Part shown: one piece after another, positions 1 through 5,230 of the stretch
Layout of the letters: the number at the start of each line of letters is the position of its first letter
How positions within the stretch are numbered: position 1 is the first letter of the stretch
Assembly (NCBI GenBank): GCA_021828745.1
Contig: JAJZDE010000053.1
Span: 1 to 8,665, forward strand
Direction: 5' to 3'
Origin: Pseudomonadota bacterium
GTDB taxonomy: Bacteria > Pseudomonadota > Gammaproteobacteria > Burkholderiales > Ferrovaceae
DNA length: 8,665 nt
The notes under the pieces: generated by a model
Databases searched by the model: none
What the model saw: only the letters and a program-made list of their open reading frames with translations
Told to the model about the DNA's origin: nothing
Translations under genes and position numbers: made by a program

Positions 1-256
1 CCAAAGGTTCAATGGTGACGATCTTGTCGTTGAGCGGTCCTTTGTTGCGGAATACGACATGCCCTTCCACCTTGGCAAAGAGGGTATGATCCTTTCCCAT
101 CCCAACATTGGTCCCTGGGTGGATGCGCGTACCGCGCTGCCGCACGATGATACTCCCCGCGCTGACAAGTTGCCCACCGTAGGCCTTGACTCCCAAACGC
201 TTCGATTCAGAATCACGTCCATTGCGGGAACTCCCGCCTGCCTTTTTATGTGCCAT
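1..256 (-). CDS. rpmA: 50S ribosomal protein L27 (3' end beyond window)
   Basis: Large-subunit ribosomal protein near the peptidyl-transferase centre. Reverse translation from the ATG at 256-254 starts [20 protein letters not shown], the conserved basic N-terminus of L27. It is followed by LGVKAYGG, the SIIVRQRGT motif and the [10 protein letters not shown] segment, all family hallmarks. About 85 residues are visible and no stop is reached, so the protein runs a few residues past the left edge; L27 is usually 85-90 residues. The gene starts 9 nt after the rplU stop. Its ribosome binding site, GAGGT, overlaps that stop, so the two genes form the usual rplU-rpmA operon and are probably translationally coupled. 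Confidence 0.97.
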   Translation of the reverse strand, partial: MAHKKAGGSSRNGRDSESKRLGVKAYGGQLVSAGSIIVRQRGTRIHPGTNVGMGKDHTLFAKVEGHVVFRNKGPLNDKIVTIEPL

Positions 257-265
257 GTTTTAACC

Positions 266-583
266 TCAGACTGCTGTCGTGATGGAACCGATTTGCAGTT
301 CCGTGTAATTCTGCCGATGTCCTTGATGTTTCTGGTAGTGCTTGCGGCGACGCATTTTGAAAATGCGTACCTTGTCGTGACGACCGTGACTGACCACTGT
401 CGCCGCGACCTTCGCCCCTTCAACCAAGGGACGCCCAACGTGCAAGGTCTCCCCATCTGCAACCATCAGTACCTGATCGAGTCCTATCTCGGAGCCAACT
501 TCTGCCTCAATTCGCTCTACTTTCAACTTCTCTCCGGACTGAACGCGATATTGCTTACCGCCCGTCTTGATGACCGCATACAT
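266..583 (-). CDS. rplU: 50S ribosomal protein L21
   Basis: Ribosomal protein L21, which binds 23S rRNA in the large subunit. The start is the ATG at 583-581, giving [14 protein letters not shown], the canonical N-terminus; an upstream in-frame extension to 613 is rejected because it adds ten residues absent from the family. An AAGGTGA ribosome binding site sits about 6 nt before this ATG. The protein is 105 residues (family about 103). It has the conserved [19 protein letters not shown] stretch followed by GHRQNYTEL. It is cotranscribed with rpmA. The L21/L27 sequences fit Beta- or Gammaproteobacteria. Confidence 0.97.
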   Translation of the reverse strand: MYAVIKTGGKQYRVQSGEKLKVERIEAEVGSEIGLDQVLMVADGETLHVGRPLVEGAKVAATVVSHGRHDKVRIFKMRRRKHYQKHQGHRQNYTELQIGSITTAV

Positions 584-616
584 GGGATTCACCTTGATAA
601 ATTCACAGAACATAGG

Positions 617-645
617 ATTCTAATCCCATGCACCCATCCTGTCAA
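617..645 (-). promoter_or_regulatory. sigma70-type promoter of rplU-rpmA
   Basis: On the minus strand there is a perfect -35 box TTGACA (645-640), a 17-nt spacer and a -10 box TAGAAT (622-617), one base from consensus. Transcription would start near 610, leaving a leader of about 27 nt that holds the AAGGTGA ribosome binding site of rplU. The -35 box contains the TGA stop codon (644-642) of the upstream gene, so promoter and coding end are fused. The promoter lets ribosomal protein expression be independent of that gene. The call is from sequence only. Confidence 0.8.
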
Positions 646-1319
646 GCAATCGCATTGAGCCCCAAACTGGCGCCATTATTCTGCAGATTGGTTGATAACG
701 ACGTAAGAAATCCATTGAGAGTCGCTTGACTCTGCGTCGCCCCAAAAGCAGACAGCAAATTGTGAAACTCCTGTTGCAACGTCGCGCGGGATGAAGCCCC
801 CGTTGCCCCGGTTTGCCCCCCTGGCGCCGACAAAGCCGACATGGGCGATGAATTCGCCGTAGAAAGCGTCTGGATCAAACCACTCAGACGGCTTTCCAGA
901 GAGCCTGGAGCAGATATGTATCCCGCCGATGCCGACCCCTGACCCGCACCGCTCAGTCCTGCCGGATTTGTCGAATCCGCGTTATTTGCCCCATACAAGG
1001 ATGAAAAGAGCGCCTGCGTGAAAGCATTCAATGCCTGGCCTGGGGATGATGTACCCGAGGAATGGGAATTTGCAGGACTCGTCGCGGGACGTGAGGAAAG
1101 GGCAACGGCTCCCGATCTCGCAGGATCCGTGCCTATGGTCTGGTGTAAGGACTGCACCATGGAGGACATAAACGTTCCTCCCATACGTCCTGATAGTGCG
1201 GCCGCGTGTCCACTTCCCTCTCCGTGACTGCCCCCGTGCCTTTTAGGCATAACGGAAGTCAAGACGCTCCCTGCGAGCGTTGCTCCAACACTACCACTCA
1301 TACCGCTCAGTATTGACAT
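642..1319 (-). CDS. Ser/Gly/Ala-rich hypothetical protein
   Basis: A 225-residue protein of strongly biased composition (Ser, Gly, Ala, Thr, Asn; one Lys, no Cys) that I cannot assign to a named family. It has short amphipathic or hydrophobic stretches, at about residues 49-63, 97-109, 143-155 and 181-214, joined by low-complexity linkers. The tail pattern (LQQEFHNLLSAFG, then LNGFLTSLSTNLQ, then GASLGLNAIA) resembles C-termini I recall from hypothetical proteins of Betaproteobacteria; that is recollection, not a search. There is no clear Sec signal peptide or transmembrane helix. A GGAGGT ribosome binding site (1329-1324) lies 4 nt before the ATG. The gene ends inside the rplU promoter. The opposite-strand ORFs here are shadows. 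Function unknown. Confidence 0.75.
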   Translation of the reverse strand: MSILSGMSGSVGATLAGSVLTSVMPKRHGGSHGEGSGHAAALSGRMGGTFMSSMVQSLHQTIGTDPARSGAVALSSRPATSPANSHSSGTSSPGQALNAFTQALFSSLYGANNADSTNPAGLSGAGQGSASAGYISAPGSLESRLSGLIQTLSTANSSPMSALSAPGGQTGATGASSRATLQQEFHNLLSAFGATQSQATLNGFLTSLSTNLQNNGASLGLNAIA

Positions 1320-1680
1320 GATGACCTCCCGACCTCAACGCCTTCCAAGCAGCCATATTAATCTCACACGTCAGGTTTTCATAGCCCAAATACCGAAAGA
1401 TTTCTGCGCCACTTCTTCCAATGAATTGAACGATCATGACGGCTCGAGGCTCCGCAGGAATCCCTTTATATATACCTGCGGGGAGTATTTCGTATTGCCG
1501 ATGCGGTCGACGATCAACCCACGGCCGATTCATTGACCCAGCGCATGAACATTCACGAAAAGATCGCATGGACGGCACGGGGACTGCTGGAAAAATCCTG
1601 ACAGTCTCTGCACCGCAATGACCGGGCACCCCCGCCTCACCTCCCAAAAATGACCCAGGGAGGCGGGGAGAAGGTCCTCC
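1320..1680. other. intergenic stretch without a convincing gene
   Basis: Between the Ser/Gly/Ala-rich gene and the pseudoazurin gene, both on the minus strand. Several short ORFs cross it on both strands, but none has a ribosome binding site, a recognisable motif or protein-like composition. It contains an inverted repeat CCGCAGG (1452-1458) / CCTGCGG (1475-1481) around an AT-rich 16-nt loop that includes TATATATA. It also holds the G+C-rich hairpin cluster at 1630-1681. No strong promoter for the gene ending at 1319 could be picked out. Confidence 0.5.
1630..1668 (-). terminator. possible hairpin terminator after the pseudoazurin gene
   Basis: CCCCGCCT (1630-1637) can pair with AGGCGGGG (1661-1668). 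Nested within it, CCTCCC (1640-1645) can pair with GGGAGG (1658-1663), which can alternatively pair with CCTCCC at 1676-1681 next to the stop codon. The strong G+C stem begins 12 nt after the pseudoazurin stop, where a terminator belongs. There is no T-run after it on the minus strand, so it may be an atypical terminator or an mRNA-stabilising structure. Confidence 0.35.
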
Positions 1681-2127
1681 CTACTTGACCAGCGCCAGTT
1701 CCTTGGCGAAGCGATCCTTGCCAACCGCCATCTTGGCAGATTCTTCTGCTGCTTTTTGCTTGGCGGCCTCGAGATTGACTGGCTTTCCAGCCTGGATCAC
1801 GGCCACCATACCCAAGGTCTTATGGACAAAACACTCCACCAGATAAATCCCCTCCTTGTCCAGCTTGACAGTAATTTCCGAATCGGGTTGCGCCTTCCAG
1901 GGCTTCGCTCCATCCGGCTCAAAGATCGAGTAACTGGTGTGGCCGGCTTTCTGCATGGGTTTGAAAGTAACGGAATCCCCAACCGCGACCTTGAGGAACG
2001 AAGGTTCAAAGACCAGTGTTTGTCCATCGCTTCCCTGTGTCATCATCTTGACTTCATGGTCTGCAGACCATGCGCTCACACTCAGGCAAGTCAACAACAC
2101 TGCCAACGAGACAGTTATTTTTTTCAT
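1681..2127 (-). CDS. pseudoazurin-type cupredoxin, exported
   Basis: Small blue (type I) copper protein of 148 residues that shuttles electrons in the periplasm, typically between cytochromes and terminal reductases or oxidases. Residues 1-22 form a Sec signal peptide: MKK, then a hydrophobic stretch, with cleavage near SAWSA/D. The mature part starts DHEVKMM, followed by LVFEPSFLKVAVGDSVTF as in pseudoazurins. The copper ligands are visible: His63 (AGHTS), then Cys99, His102 and Met107 in CFVHKTLGM, with the family's C-x2-H-x4-M spacing. The Lys/Ala-rich C-terminal helix is also typical. The usual GHN after the first ligand is GHT here. An AGGAG ribosome binding site lies 6-7 nt before the ATG. 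The gene is monocistronic. The physiological partner cannot be inferred from the neighbours. Pseudoazurin is the best fit; a plastocyanin/amicyanin-like relative is the alternative. Confidence 0.9.
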   Translation of the reverse strand: MKKITVSLAVLLTCLSVSAWSADHEVKMMTQGSDGQTLVFEPSFLKVAVGDSVTFKPMQKAGHTSYSIFEPDGAKPWKAQPDSEITVKLDKEGIYLVECFVHKTLGMVAVIQAGKPVNLEAAKQKAAEESAKMAVGKDRFAKELALVK

Positions 2128-2198
2128 GGCGGTCTCCTCAGATTTATTATGAACGAATCTGTCGTCGACCGATGGGCTGCACGTCTGCCGACAACCCG

Positions 2199-2215
2199 CG
2201 AGGAATGACTCCTCG
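2199..2215. promoter_or_regulatory. inverted repeat upstream of the pseudoazurin gene
   Basis: CGAGGA (2199-2204), five bases, TCCTCG (2210-2215): a perfect 6-bp dyad about 70 bp upstream of the pseudoazurin start. It could be an operator or a hairpin in the 5' leader. No regulator family is suggested by the sequence. Confidence 0.3.
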
Positions 2216-2368
2216 AACTATAAGACATGAAAACAACTCGAATGTTCTGGCCAATCAAAAAATATAACGATTTTTCATCGGATCAACGGGCACTTATGGA
2301 ATAATTTTACCTCTCACGTTTCATCGCCCCCCTCAATGTTGACTGGCAACGATTTCAGCGGGGCGGGA

Positions 2369-2382
2369 GATCAACGTTGATC
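2369..2382. promoter_or_regulatory. perfect 14-bp palindrome GATCAACGTTGATC
   Basis: A perfect palindrome in the divergent spacer, about 100 bp upstream of the small membrane protein gene and 240 bp upstream of the pseudoazurin gene. Its half-sites (ATCAA/TTGAT) are those of the FNR/CRP-type box but in reversed order (ATCAA-CG-TTGAT instead of TTGAT-N4-ATCAA). It is therefore not a canonical FNR site. Possible operator for an unidentified dimeric regulator. Confidence 0.35.
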
Positions 2383-2482
2383 ACGCACCCAATTTAATAT
2401 CATCTCATTGTTTTCACATAATAAAGTTAGATAACGTCTTTACATGTAATTGTGCCGCCGTCAAAAAGGATCCAATTATTTT

Positions 2483-2689
2483 ATGCTTGAGGCCATCATA
2501 AGCCTGCTTTTTCTAGGATCCATTGTTTTTGTGGCCACCACAGGAGAGAGCAGCACAGACAAAAAAGAGAAAGAGGAAGAAAAAAGCGAAAATGAAGAAA
2601 ACTTTGAGAAAATAATAGACCACCATGACCATTCTGAAAAAGAAAAGCAAACCTCCAAGCCTACGCCAACCCCGCCACCTGACCCTTGA
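2483..2689 (+). CDS. small membrane-anchored protein with charged tail, unknown function
   Basis: A 68-residue protein not recognised as a known family. Residues 4-19 are hydrophobic (a single N-terminal membrane anchor). Residues 22-56 are extremely Lys/Glu-rich with a DHHDH cluster at 47-50 that might bind metal. The last dozen residues are Pro/Thr-rich. The start chosen is the ATG at 2483, because the hydrophobic segment begins immediately after it; an in-frame TTG at 2450 would add an unlikely basic leader. AAGGA (2466-2470) is 12 nt upstream, rather far for a ribosome binding site. The gene is more A+T-rich than its neighbours, suggesting recent acquisition. The low-complexity tail means it could be a spurious ORF, but the anchor-plus-tail layout argues for a real small protein. 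Confidence 0.45.
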   Translation: MLEAIISLLFLGSIVFVATTGESSTDKKEKEEEKSENEENFEKIIDHHDHSEKEKQTSKPTPTPPPDP

Positions 2690-2713
2690 GCAGTTGGCCT
2701 GTCCTGATATTTT

Positions 2714-2738
2714 CACCTCAAGCATAATTCTTGAGTGA
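2714..2738 (+). terminator. possible hairpin after the small membrane protein gene
   Basis: CTCAAG (2717-2722), a 7-nt AT-rich loop, CTTGAG (2730-2735). The flanking TCA/TGA extends the stem across one bulged C. It lies 25 nt past the stop codon at 2689. No T-run follows, so intrinsic termination is uncertain. Confidence 0.3.
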
Positions 2739-2836
2739 TAATGGCTCGCGACAATGGCAATCGAAGACTGGCGGAAAGAAAATGAAAGAAGAGAATGCAG
2801 ACCAAACCTCGGTTAATCTCAAAAATGGAGATCCAG

Positions 2837-3016
2837 ATGAAAAAGGATGAGATAAGGGCTTTGTTGTTGGAAGATATCAATAATTTTCGTCTAAAAGCAA
2901 AGTTCTATGAGTCGATTCGACTATCCGAGGCGGCAGACTATGCCAAAGATCTGGCTTCGAACATCGAGTTGGCGCTCACAACGATGCCTTCGGATAGTGA
3001 TTCTGAAATCTACTGA
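2837..3016 (+). CDS. small hypothetical protein, 59 aa
   Basis: A 59-residue, mostly helical, charged protein of unknown function. It starts MKKDEIRALLLEDINNF and continues through an Arg/Glu/Ala-rich stretch to an acidic Ser/Asp tail. It has no signal peptide, membrane segment or cysteine. The ATG at 2837 is chosen because GGAG (2828-2831) sits 5 nt before it; in-frame ATGs at 2795 and 2825 have no such site. Two tiny ORFs lie directly upstream (2741-2785 and 2782-2850); the second overlaps this start in another frame. The gene belongs to the A+T-rich stretch shared with the small membrane protein. A two-helix adaptor or regulator is possible, but nothing in the sequence shows it. Confidence 0.5.
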   Translation: MKKDEIRALLLEDINNFRLKAKFYESIRLSEAADYAKDLASNIELALTTMPSDSDSEIY

Positions 3017-3081
3017 AACGAGATGGCTACGGAACAGTAATATTTTCGAAAGTGACATGCGGCTTTAGCAAGGAGGTCGAC

Positions 3082-3315
3082 ATGTGGGGTCATATGGAGG
3101 GTTACGGCTGGGGGTGTGGGGGCATGGGAGTCGGCATGCTGCTATTCTGGGGGATATTGATCGCCGCCTTCGCGCTTCTGGTCAGGAACTGTTTCGGTAC
3201 CTGCTCCGGACACGCACGGAAGAAAACCGCGCTTGACCTCCTGAAGGAGCGTTATGCGCGCGGCGAGATCGGGCGCGATGAATTCGAGCAAAAGAAACGC
3301 GATCTGGAAGGCTGA
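3082..3315 (+). CDS. SHOCT-domain small membrane protein
   Basis: A 77-residue protein. It has a Gly/Met/Trp-rich N-terminus (MWGHMEGYGWGCGGMGVGM), one hydrophobic helix at about residues 17-35 and a short linker with Cys38 and Cys41. A C-terminal SHOCT motif occupies about 47-76 (LLKERYARGEIGRDEFEQKK, then RDLEG). SHOCT is a short C-terminal domain usually attached to membrane or other proteins and thought to mediate oligomerisation. The ATG at 3082 has a strong AAGGAGGT site (3070-3077) just upstream; the in-frame TTG-type extension to 3052 would absorb that site and is rejected. Such proteins often lie near metal or stress genes, but no specific role is established. It converges with the ArsR-rhodanese gene and no terminator is visible in the 36-bp gap. 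Confidence 0.85.
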   Translation: MWGHMEGYGWGCGGMGVGMLLFWGILIAAFALLVRNCFGTCSGHARKKTALDLLKERYARGEIGRDEFEQKKRDLEG

Positions 3316-3351
3316 ACACCGCTCCATTTGCCGCAAGGGATAAAACGGAAA

Positions 3352-4005
3352 CTACCGGCTGATCGCCGCTTCCCACTCGGGAACACCGTCTCGCAAATGC
3401 GCAGAGTCGAAGCCTTCATTGCGCAGTAGTTCCACTGCATCTTTCGCCATCAGGCAATAAGGGCCGCGGCAGTAGGCAACAATCAGCCTGTCCCTGGGAA
3501 GTTCCGCGAGTCTGTGGCGCAGTTCGTCGAGCGGGATGGAGCGGGCAAAGGGCAGGTGTTTTGCCAGATATTCCTCGGCAGGACGCACATCCAGCACGAC
3601 CACTTCCCCGCGTCGGGCCATTTTCATCAGCGTTTCGCGATCACTGGGCACGAGATCATTCGGCTCGGTTGCGATTCTCTGCAATGCCATTTGCAATTCG
3701 ACCAGCCTATTTTCGGCCAGAGTATGGATGTCCACCCATAAATCGACCACAGCCTTGCTTGCGAGCCGATAAACAATGTTCTTGCCGCGCCGATCGGTTT
3801 CGACCAGTTGCGCATTCCTCAACTCGCGCAAATGTGCGCTCGCGAGTTTCATACTGATCGAAGCCTCTCTCGACAGAGTATCCACGGTTTTTTCGCTCTG
3901 GCTCAAGAGTTCAATCAACTCCAGACGCTTGGGGCTCGAAACCGCCTTGCCGATCCGAGCCACCTGCTCGTACAGCAGATCCTTGGTTTTTCGTCCGTCA
4001 TCCAT
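3352..4005 (-). CDS. ArsR-family repressor fused to a rhodanese domain
   Basis: One-component DNA-binding regulator, 217 residues. Residues about 8-105 are an ArsR/SmtB winged helix: ARIGKAVSSPKRLELIELL, then a recognition region (SISMKLASAHLRELRNAQLV) and a wing (DRRGKNIVYR). Residues about 122-215 are a rhodanese domain: VVVLDVRPAEEYLAKHLPFA, then active loop Cys179-R-G-P-Y-Cys184, then DGVPEWEAA. These are the only two cysteines, so the ArsR part lacks metal- or persulfide-sensing thiols and sensing probably occurs in the rhodanese loop. The start is the ATG at 4005; the in-frame TTG at 4041 is part of a -35 box. No ribosome binding site precedes the ATG, and the predicted transcript start is almost at the ATG (leaderless or nearly so). 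It is divergent from the DsrE operon with a shared operator region, so it likely represses itself and that operon. Confidence 0.92.
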   Translation of the reverse strand: MDDGRKTKDLLYEQVARIGKAVSSPKRLELIELLSQSEKTVDTLSREASISMKLASAHLRELRNAQLVETDRRGKNIVYRLASKAVVDLWVDIHTLAENRLVELQMALQRIATEPNDLVPSDRETLMKMARRGEVVVLDVRPAEEYLAKHLPFARSIPLDELRHRLAELPRDRLIVAYCRGPYCLMAKDAVELLRNEGFDSAHLRDGVPEWEAAISR

Positions 4006-4012
4006 GGCTATC

Positions 4013-4041
4013 AATCTAATAGTATTTAGATCAATTGTCAA
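4013..4041 (-). promoter_or_regulatory. promoter of the ArsR-rhodanese gene
   Basis: The minus strand carries -35 TTGACA (4041-4036, consensus), a 17-nt spacer and -10 TAGATT (4018-4013, 4 of 6). Predicted transcription start is about 4006, adjacent to the ATG at 4005. The spacer and -10 are covered by the dyad at 4014-4031, an arrangement expected for autorepression. Confidence 0.65.
4014..4031. promoter_or_regulatory. operator-like dyad O1 (ATCTA-N8-TAGAT)
   Basis: ATCTAA (4014-4019), six bases, TTAGAT (4026-4031), a perfect 6-bp inverted repeat. It overlaps the -10 and spacer of the repressor's promoter. The same ATCTA-N8-TAGAT pattern recurs at 4088-4105 beside the divergent operon. ArsR-family repressors commonly bind imperfect dyads of this size, so it is the best candidate binding site for the ArsR-rhodanese protein. 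Binding is inferred. Confidence 0.65.
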
Positions 4042-4085
4042 TTATTTGATATACTTCACCTTAAATTCAGTGATATTTCAAATAA
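4042..4085. repeat. wide inverted repeat centred in the divergent promoter region
   Basis: TTATTTGA (4042-4049) and TCAAATAA (4078-4085) form a perfect 8-bp inverted repeat with a 28-nt interval, lying between the two ATCTA-N8-TAGAT dyads. It may be part of a nested symmetrical operator array or simply AT-rich promoter DNA. Confidence 0.4.
4055..4083 (+). promoter_or_regulatory. candidate promoter of the dsrE-MBL-MFS operon
   Basis: TTCACC (4055-4060), a 17-nt spacer and TCAAAT (4078-4083), each 4 of 6 to the sigma70 consensus. The start would fall near 4090, inside dyad O2. The match is weak and other AT-rich hexamers nearby could serve, but a promoter must lie in this region for the plus-strand operon. 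Confidence 0.3.
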
Positions 4086-4087
4086 CA

Positions 4088-4105
4088 ATCTAGTGATTAT
4101 TAGAT
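4088..4105. promoter_or_regulatory. operator-like dyad O2 (ATCTA-N8-TAGAT)
   Basis: ATCTA (4088-4092), eight bases, TAGAT (4101-4105); the flanking A4087/T4106 extends the dyad to 6 bp. It ends 5 bp before the GGAGGT site of the first operon gene, so a bound repressor would block initiation or early elongation. It is identical in arm sequence and spacing to O1, with centres 74 bp apart. Confidence 0.65.
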
Positions 4106-4120
4106 TACATGGAGGTGACC

Positions 4121-4468
4121 ATGAAGATTCTATTCATTATCAATGACGGCCCTTACGGCAACGAACGGCCCTACAACGCGCTCCGTCTTGCGGGGACATT
4201 GTCTGGCCGCTCCGGCAGTGAAGTGAAGGCATTCCTGATAGGCGATGCGGCAAACTGTGCAAAATCCGGCCAGAAAGTGCCGGAAGGTTTCTACAACATA
4301 CAGATCATGCTGAACAAGGTAATCCGGTCCGGCGAAGTCGGCGTATGCGGCACCTGCATGGCCGCGCGTGGGATAACGGATGCGGACCTTGTCGAAGGTT
4401 CGCATAAAAGCACAATGACTGAGTTGGCCGAGTGGACGGAATGGGCCGACAAAGTTCTTGTGTTCTGA
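4121..4468 (+). CDS. DsrE-family sulfur-handling protein
   Basis: Cytoplasmic DsrE/DsrF-like protein of 115 residues. The family carries sulfane sulfur on a conserved cysteine or works with sulfur-relay partners. It opens with beta strand MKILFIINDGPYGNERPYNA and LRLAGTL, continues with VKAFLIGDA and Cys46 in NCAKSGQKVPEGFYNI, has the C76-x2-C79 motif in VCGTCMAARGI, and ends with an acidic/Trp-rich helix and KVLVF. The start is the ATG at 4121, preceded by GGAGGT (4111-4116); an ATG at 4109 would include that site. It is the first gene of the operon, 19 nt before the metallo-beta-lactamase gene. Its job is probably to accept or deliver persulfide sulfur for its neighbours. The exact donor is unknown. 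Confidence 0.9.
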   Translation: MKILFIINDGPYGNERPYNALRLAGTLSGRSGSEVKAFLIGDAANCAKSGQKVPEGFYNIQIMLNKVIRSGEVGVCGTCMAARGITDADLVEGSHKSTMTELAEWTEWADKVLVF

Positions 4469-4487
4469 AAACGGGGGGAAATCAATC

Positions 4488-5219
4488 ATGTTTTTCAAAC
4501 AATTGGCAACGAGAGAATTTTCGCTATCTTATTTTTTCGGCTGTGGCACCAAGGGCAAATCCATGGCAGTGGACGTGATCACGGGGGATGAGGGGTGGTT
4601 CATCGAGGAAGCAAAGAAGGCTGGCGTCACCATCAATTACGTCATCGACACCCACGTCCATGCAGATCACTATTCGGGCGGAAGAACGCTCGCGCAAATG
4701 GTCGGCGCGCCGTATTGCCTGCACGAATCCGACAAGGGGATCGTCCATTTCGAATTCGAGCCTTTGAGCGACGGTCAGTCGCTCAATCTCGGCAATGTCG
4801 ATATCGAGGTGCTGCATACTCCTGGTCATACGCCCGATAGCATCTGCCTCCTGGTGACTGACAGGAACCGCAGTGAGTTGCCCTGGTTTGTGATCACGGG
4901 CGATACGCTTTTCGTCGGCTCCATTGGCCGACCCGACCTGCTGGGGCGCGAGCGGGAAATGGCGGCGCAACTCTACGACAGCCTGCACACCAAGTTGCTG
5001 CACCTGTCCAATGAAGTCGAACTTTTCCCCGGTCATCAGGCGGGAAGCGCCTGCGGCGCGGGGTTGTCCGGAAAGCCTTCTTCCACTATCGGTTTCGAGA
5101 AGCACTGGAATCCAGGTCTGTCGATGCCCAAGGAAACCTTCATCGAGAGTCTGCTCAAGAACATTCCGCCGCGCCCCGCCGAAATGGACAGGATGGTCGC
5201 AGCCAACATTGCCGGATAA
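4488..5219 (+). CDS. metallo-beta-lactamase-fold protein, persulfide dioxygenase-like
   Basis: A 243-residue metallo-beta-lactamase-fold enzyme of the ETHE1/glyoxalase II group. ETHE1-type enzymes oxidise glutathione persulfide to sulfite with a mononuclear iron. Visible ligands are His56, His58, Asp60 and His61 in DTHVHADH, His114 in TPGH, Asp139 in ITGDTLF and His183 in LFPGH. By position His56, His114 and Asp139 match the three iron ligands of ETHE1. The QAGSACGAGLSGKPSSTIG loop resembles that of persulfide dioxygenases associated with rhodanese domains; no rhodanese domain is fused here, but one is present in the divergent regulator. The ATG at 4488 follows GGGGGGAAA; an in-frame TTG at 4458 overlaps the dsrE-like gene and is rejected. 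A glyoxalase-type hydrolase is the alternative. The sulfur context favours a persulfide substrate. Confidence 0.8.
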   Translation: MFFKQLATREFSLSYFFGCGTKGKSMAVDVITGDEGWFIEEAKKAGVTINYVIDTHVHADHYSGGRTLAQMVGAPYCLHESDKGIVHFEFEPLSDGQSLNLGNVDIEVLHTPGHTPDSICLLVTDRNRSELPWFVITGDTLFVGSIGRPDLLGREREMAAQLYDSLHTKLLHLSNEVELFPGHQAGSACGAGLSGKPSSTIGFEKHWNPGLSMPKETFIESLLKNIPPRPAEMDRMVAANIAG

Positions 5220-5230
5220 GGGAGGAAACC

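Larger units (their letters stand above)
2128..2482. other. 355-bp AT-rich intergenic region with dyads
   Basis: Divergent spacer between the pseudoazurin gene (minus) and the small membrane protein gene (plus), so promoters for both should lie here. I see no consensus pair for either. A weak plus-strand candidate is TTGTTT with GATAAC 16 nt downstream, near 2409-2436. The region holds a hairpin or operator-like dyad at 2199-2215 and a perfect 14-bp palindrome at 2369-2382. Composition shifts to A+T-rich from about 2220 onward. No ORF here has a ribosome binding site or motif. Confidence 0.5.

Noticed and set aside
59..658. 199-codon plus-strand ORF opposite rplU/rpmA
   Set aside because: It runs antisense through two certain ribosomal protein genes and has no recognisable domain; a shadow of their codon bias.
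1291..1647. 118-codon minus-strand ORF in the gap upstream of the Ser/Gly/Ala-rich gene
   Set aside because: No ribosome binding site or motif, overlaps the start of the better-supported gene and a hairpin region.
2231..2260. FNR-type box (TTGAT half-site) upstream of the pseudoazurin gene
   Set aside because: Only the TTGAT half is present on the minus strand; the ATCAA half at the right spacing is missing.
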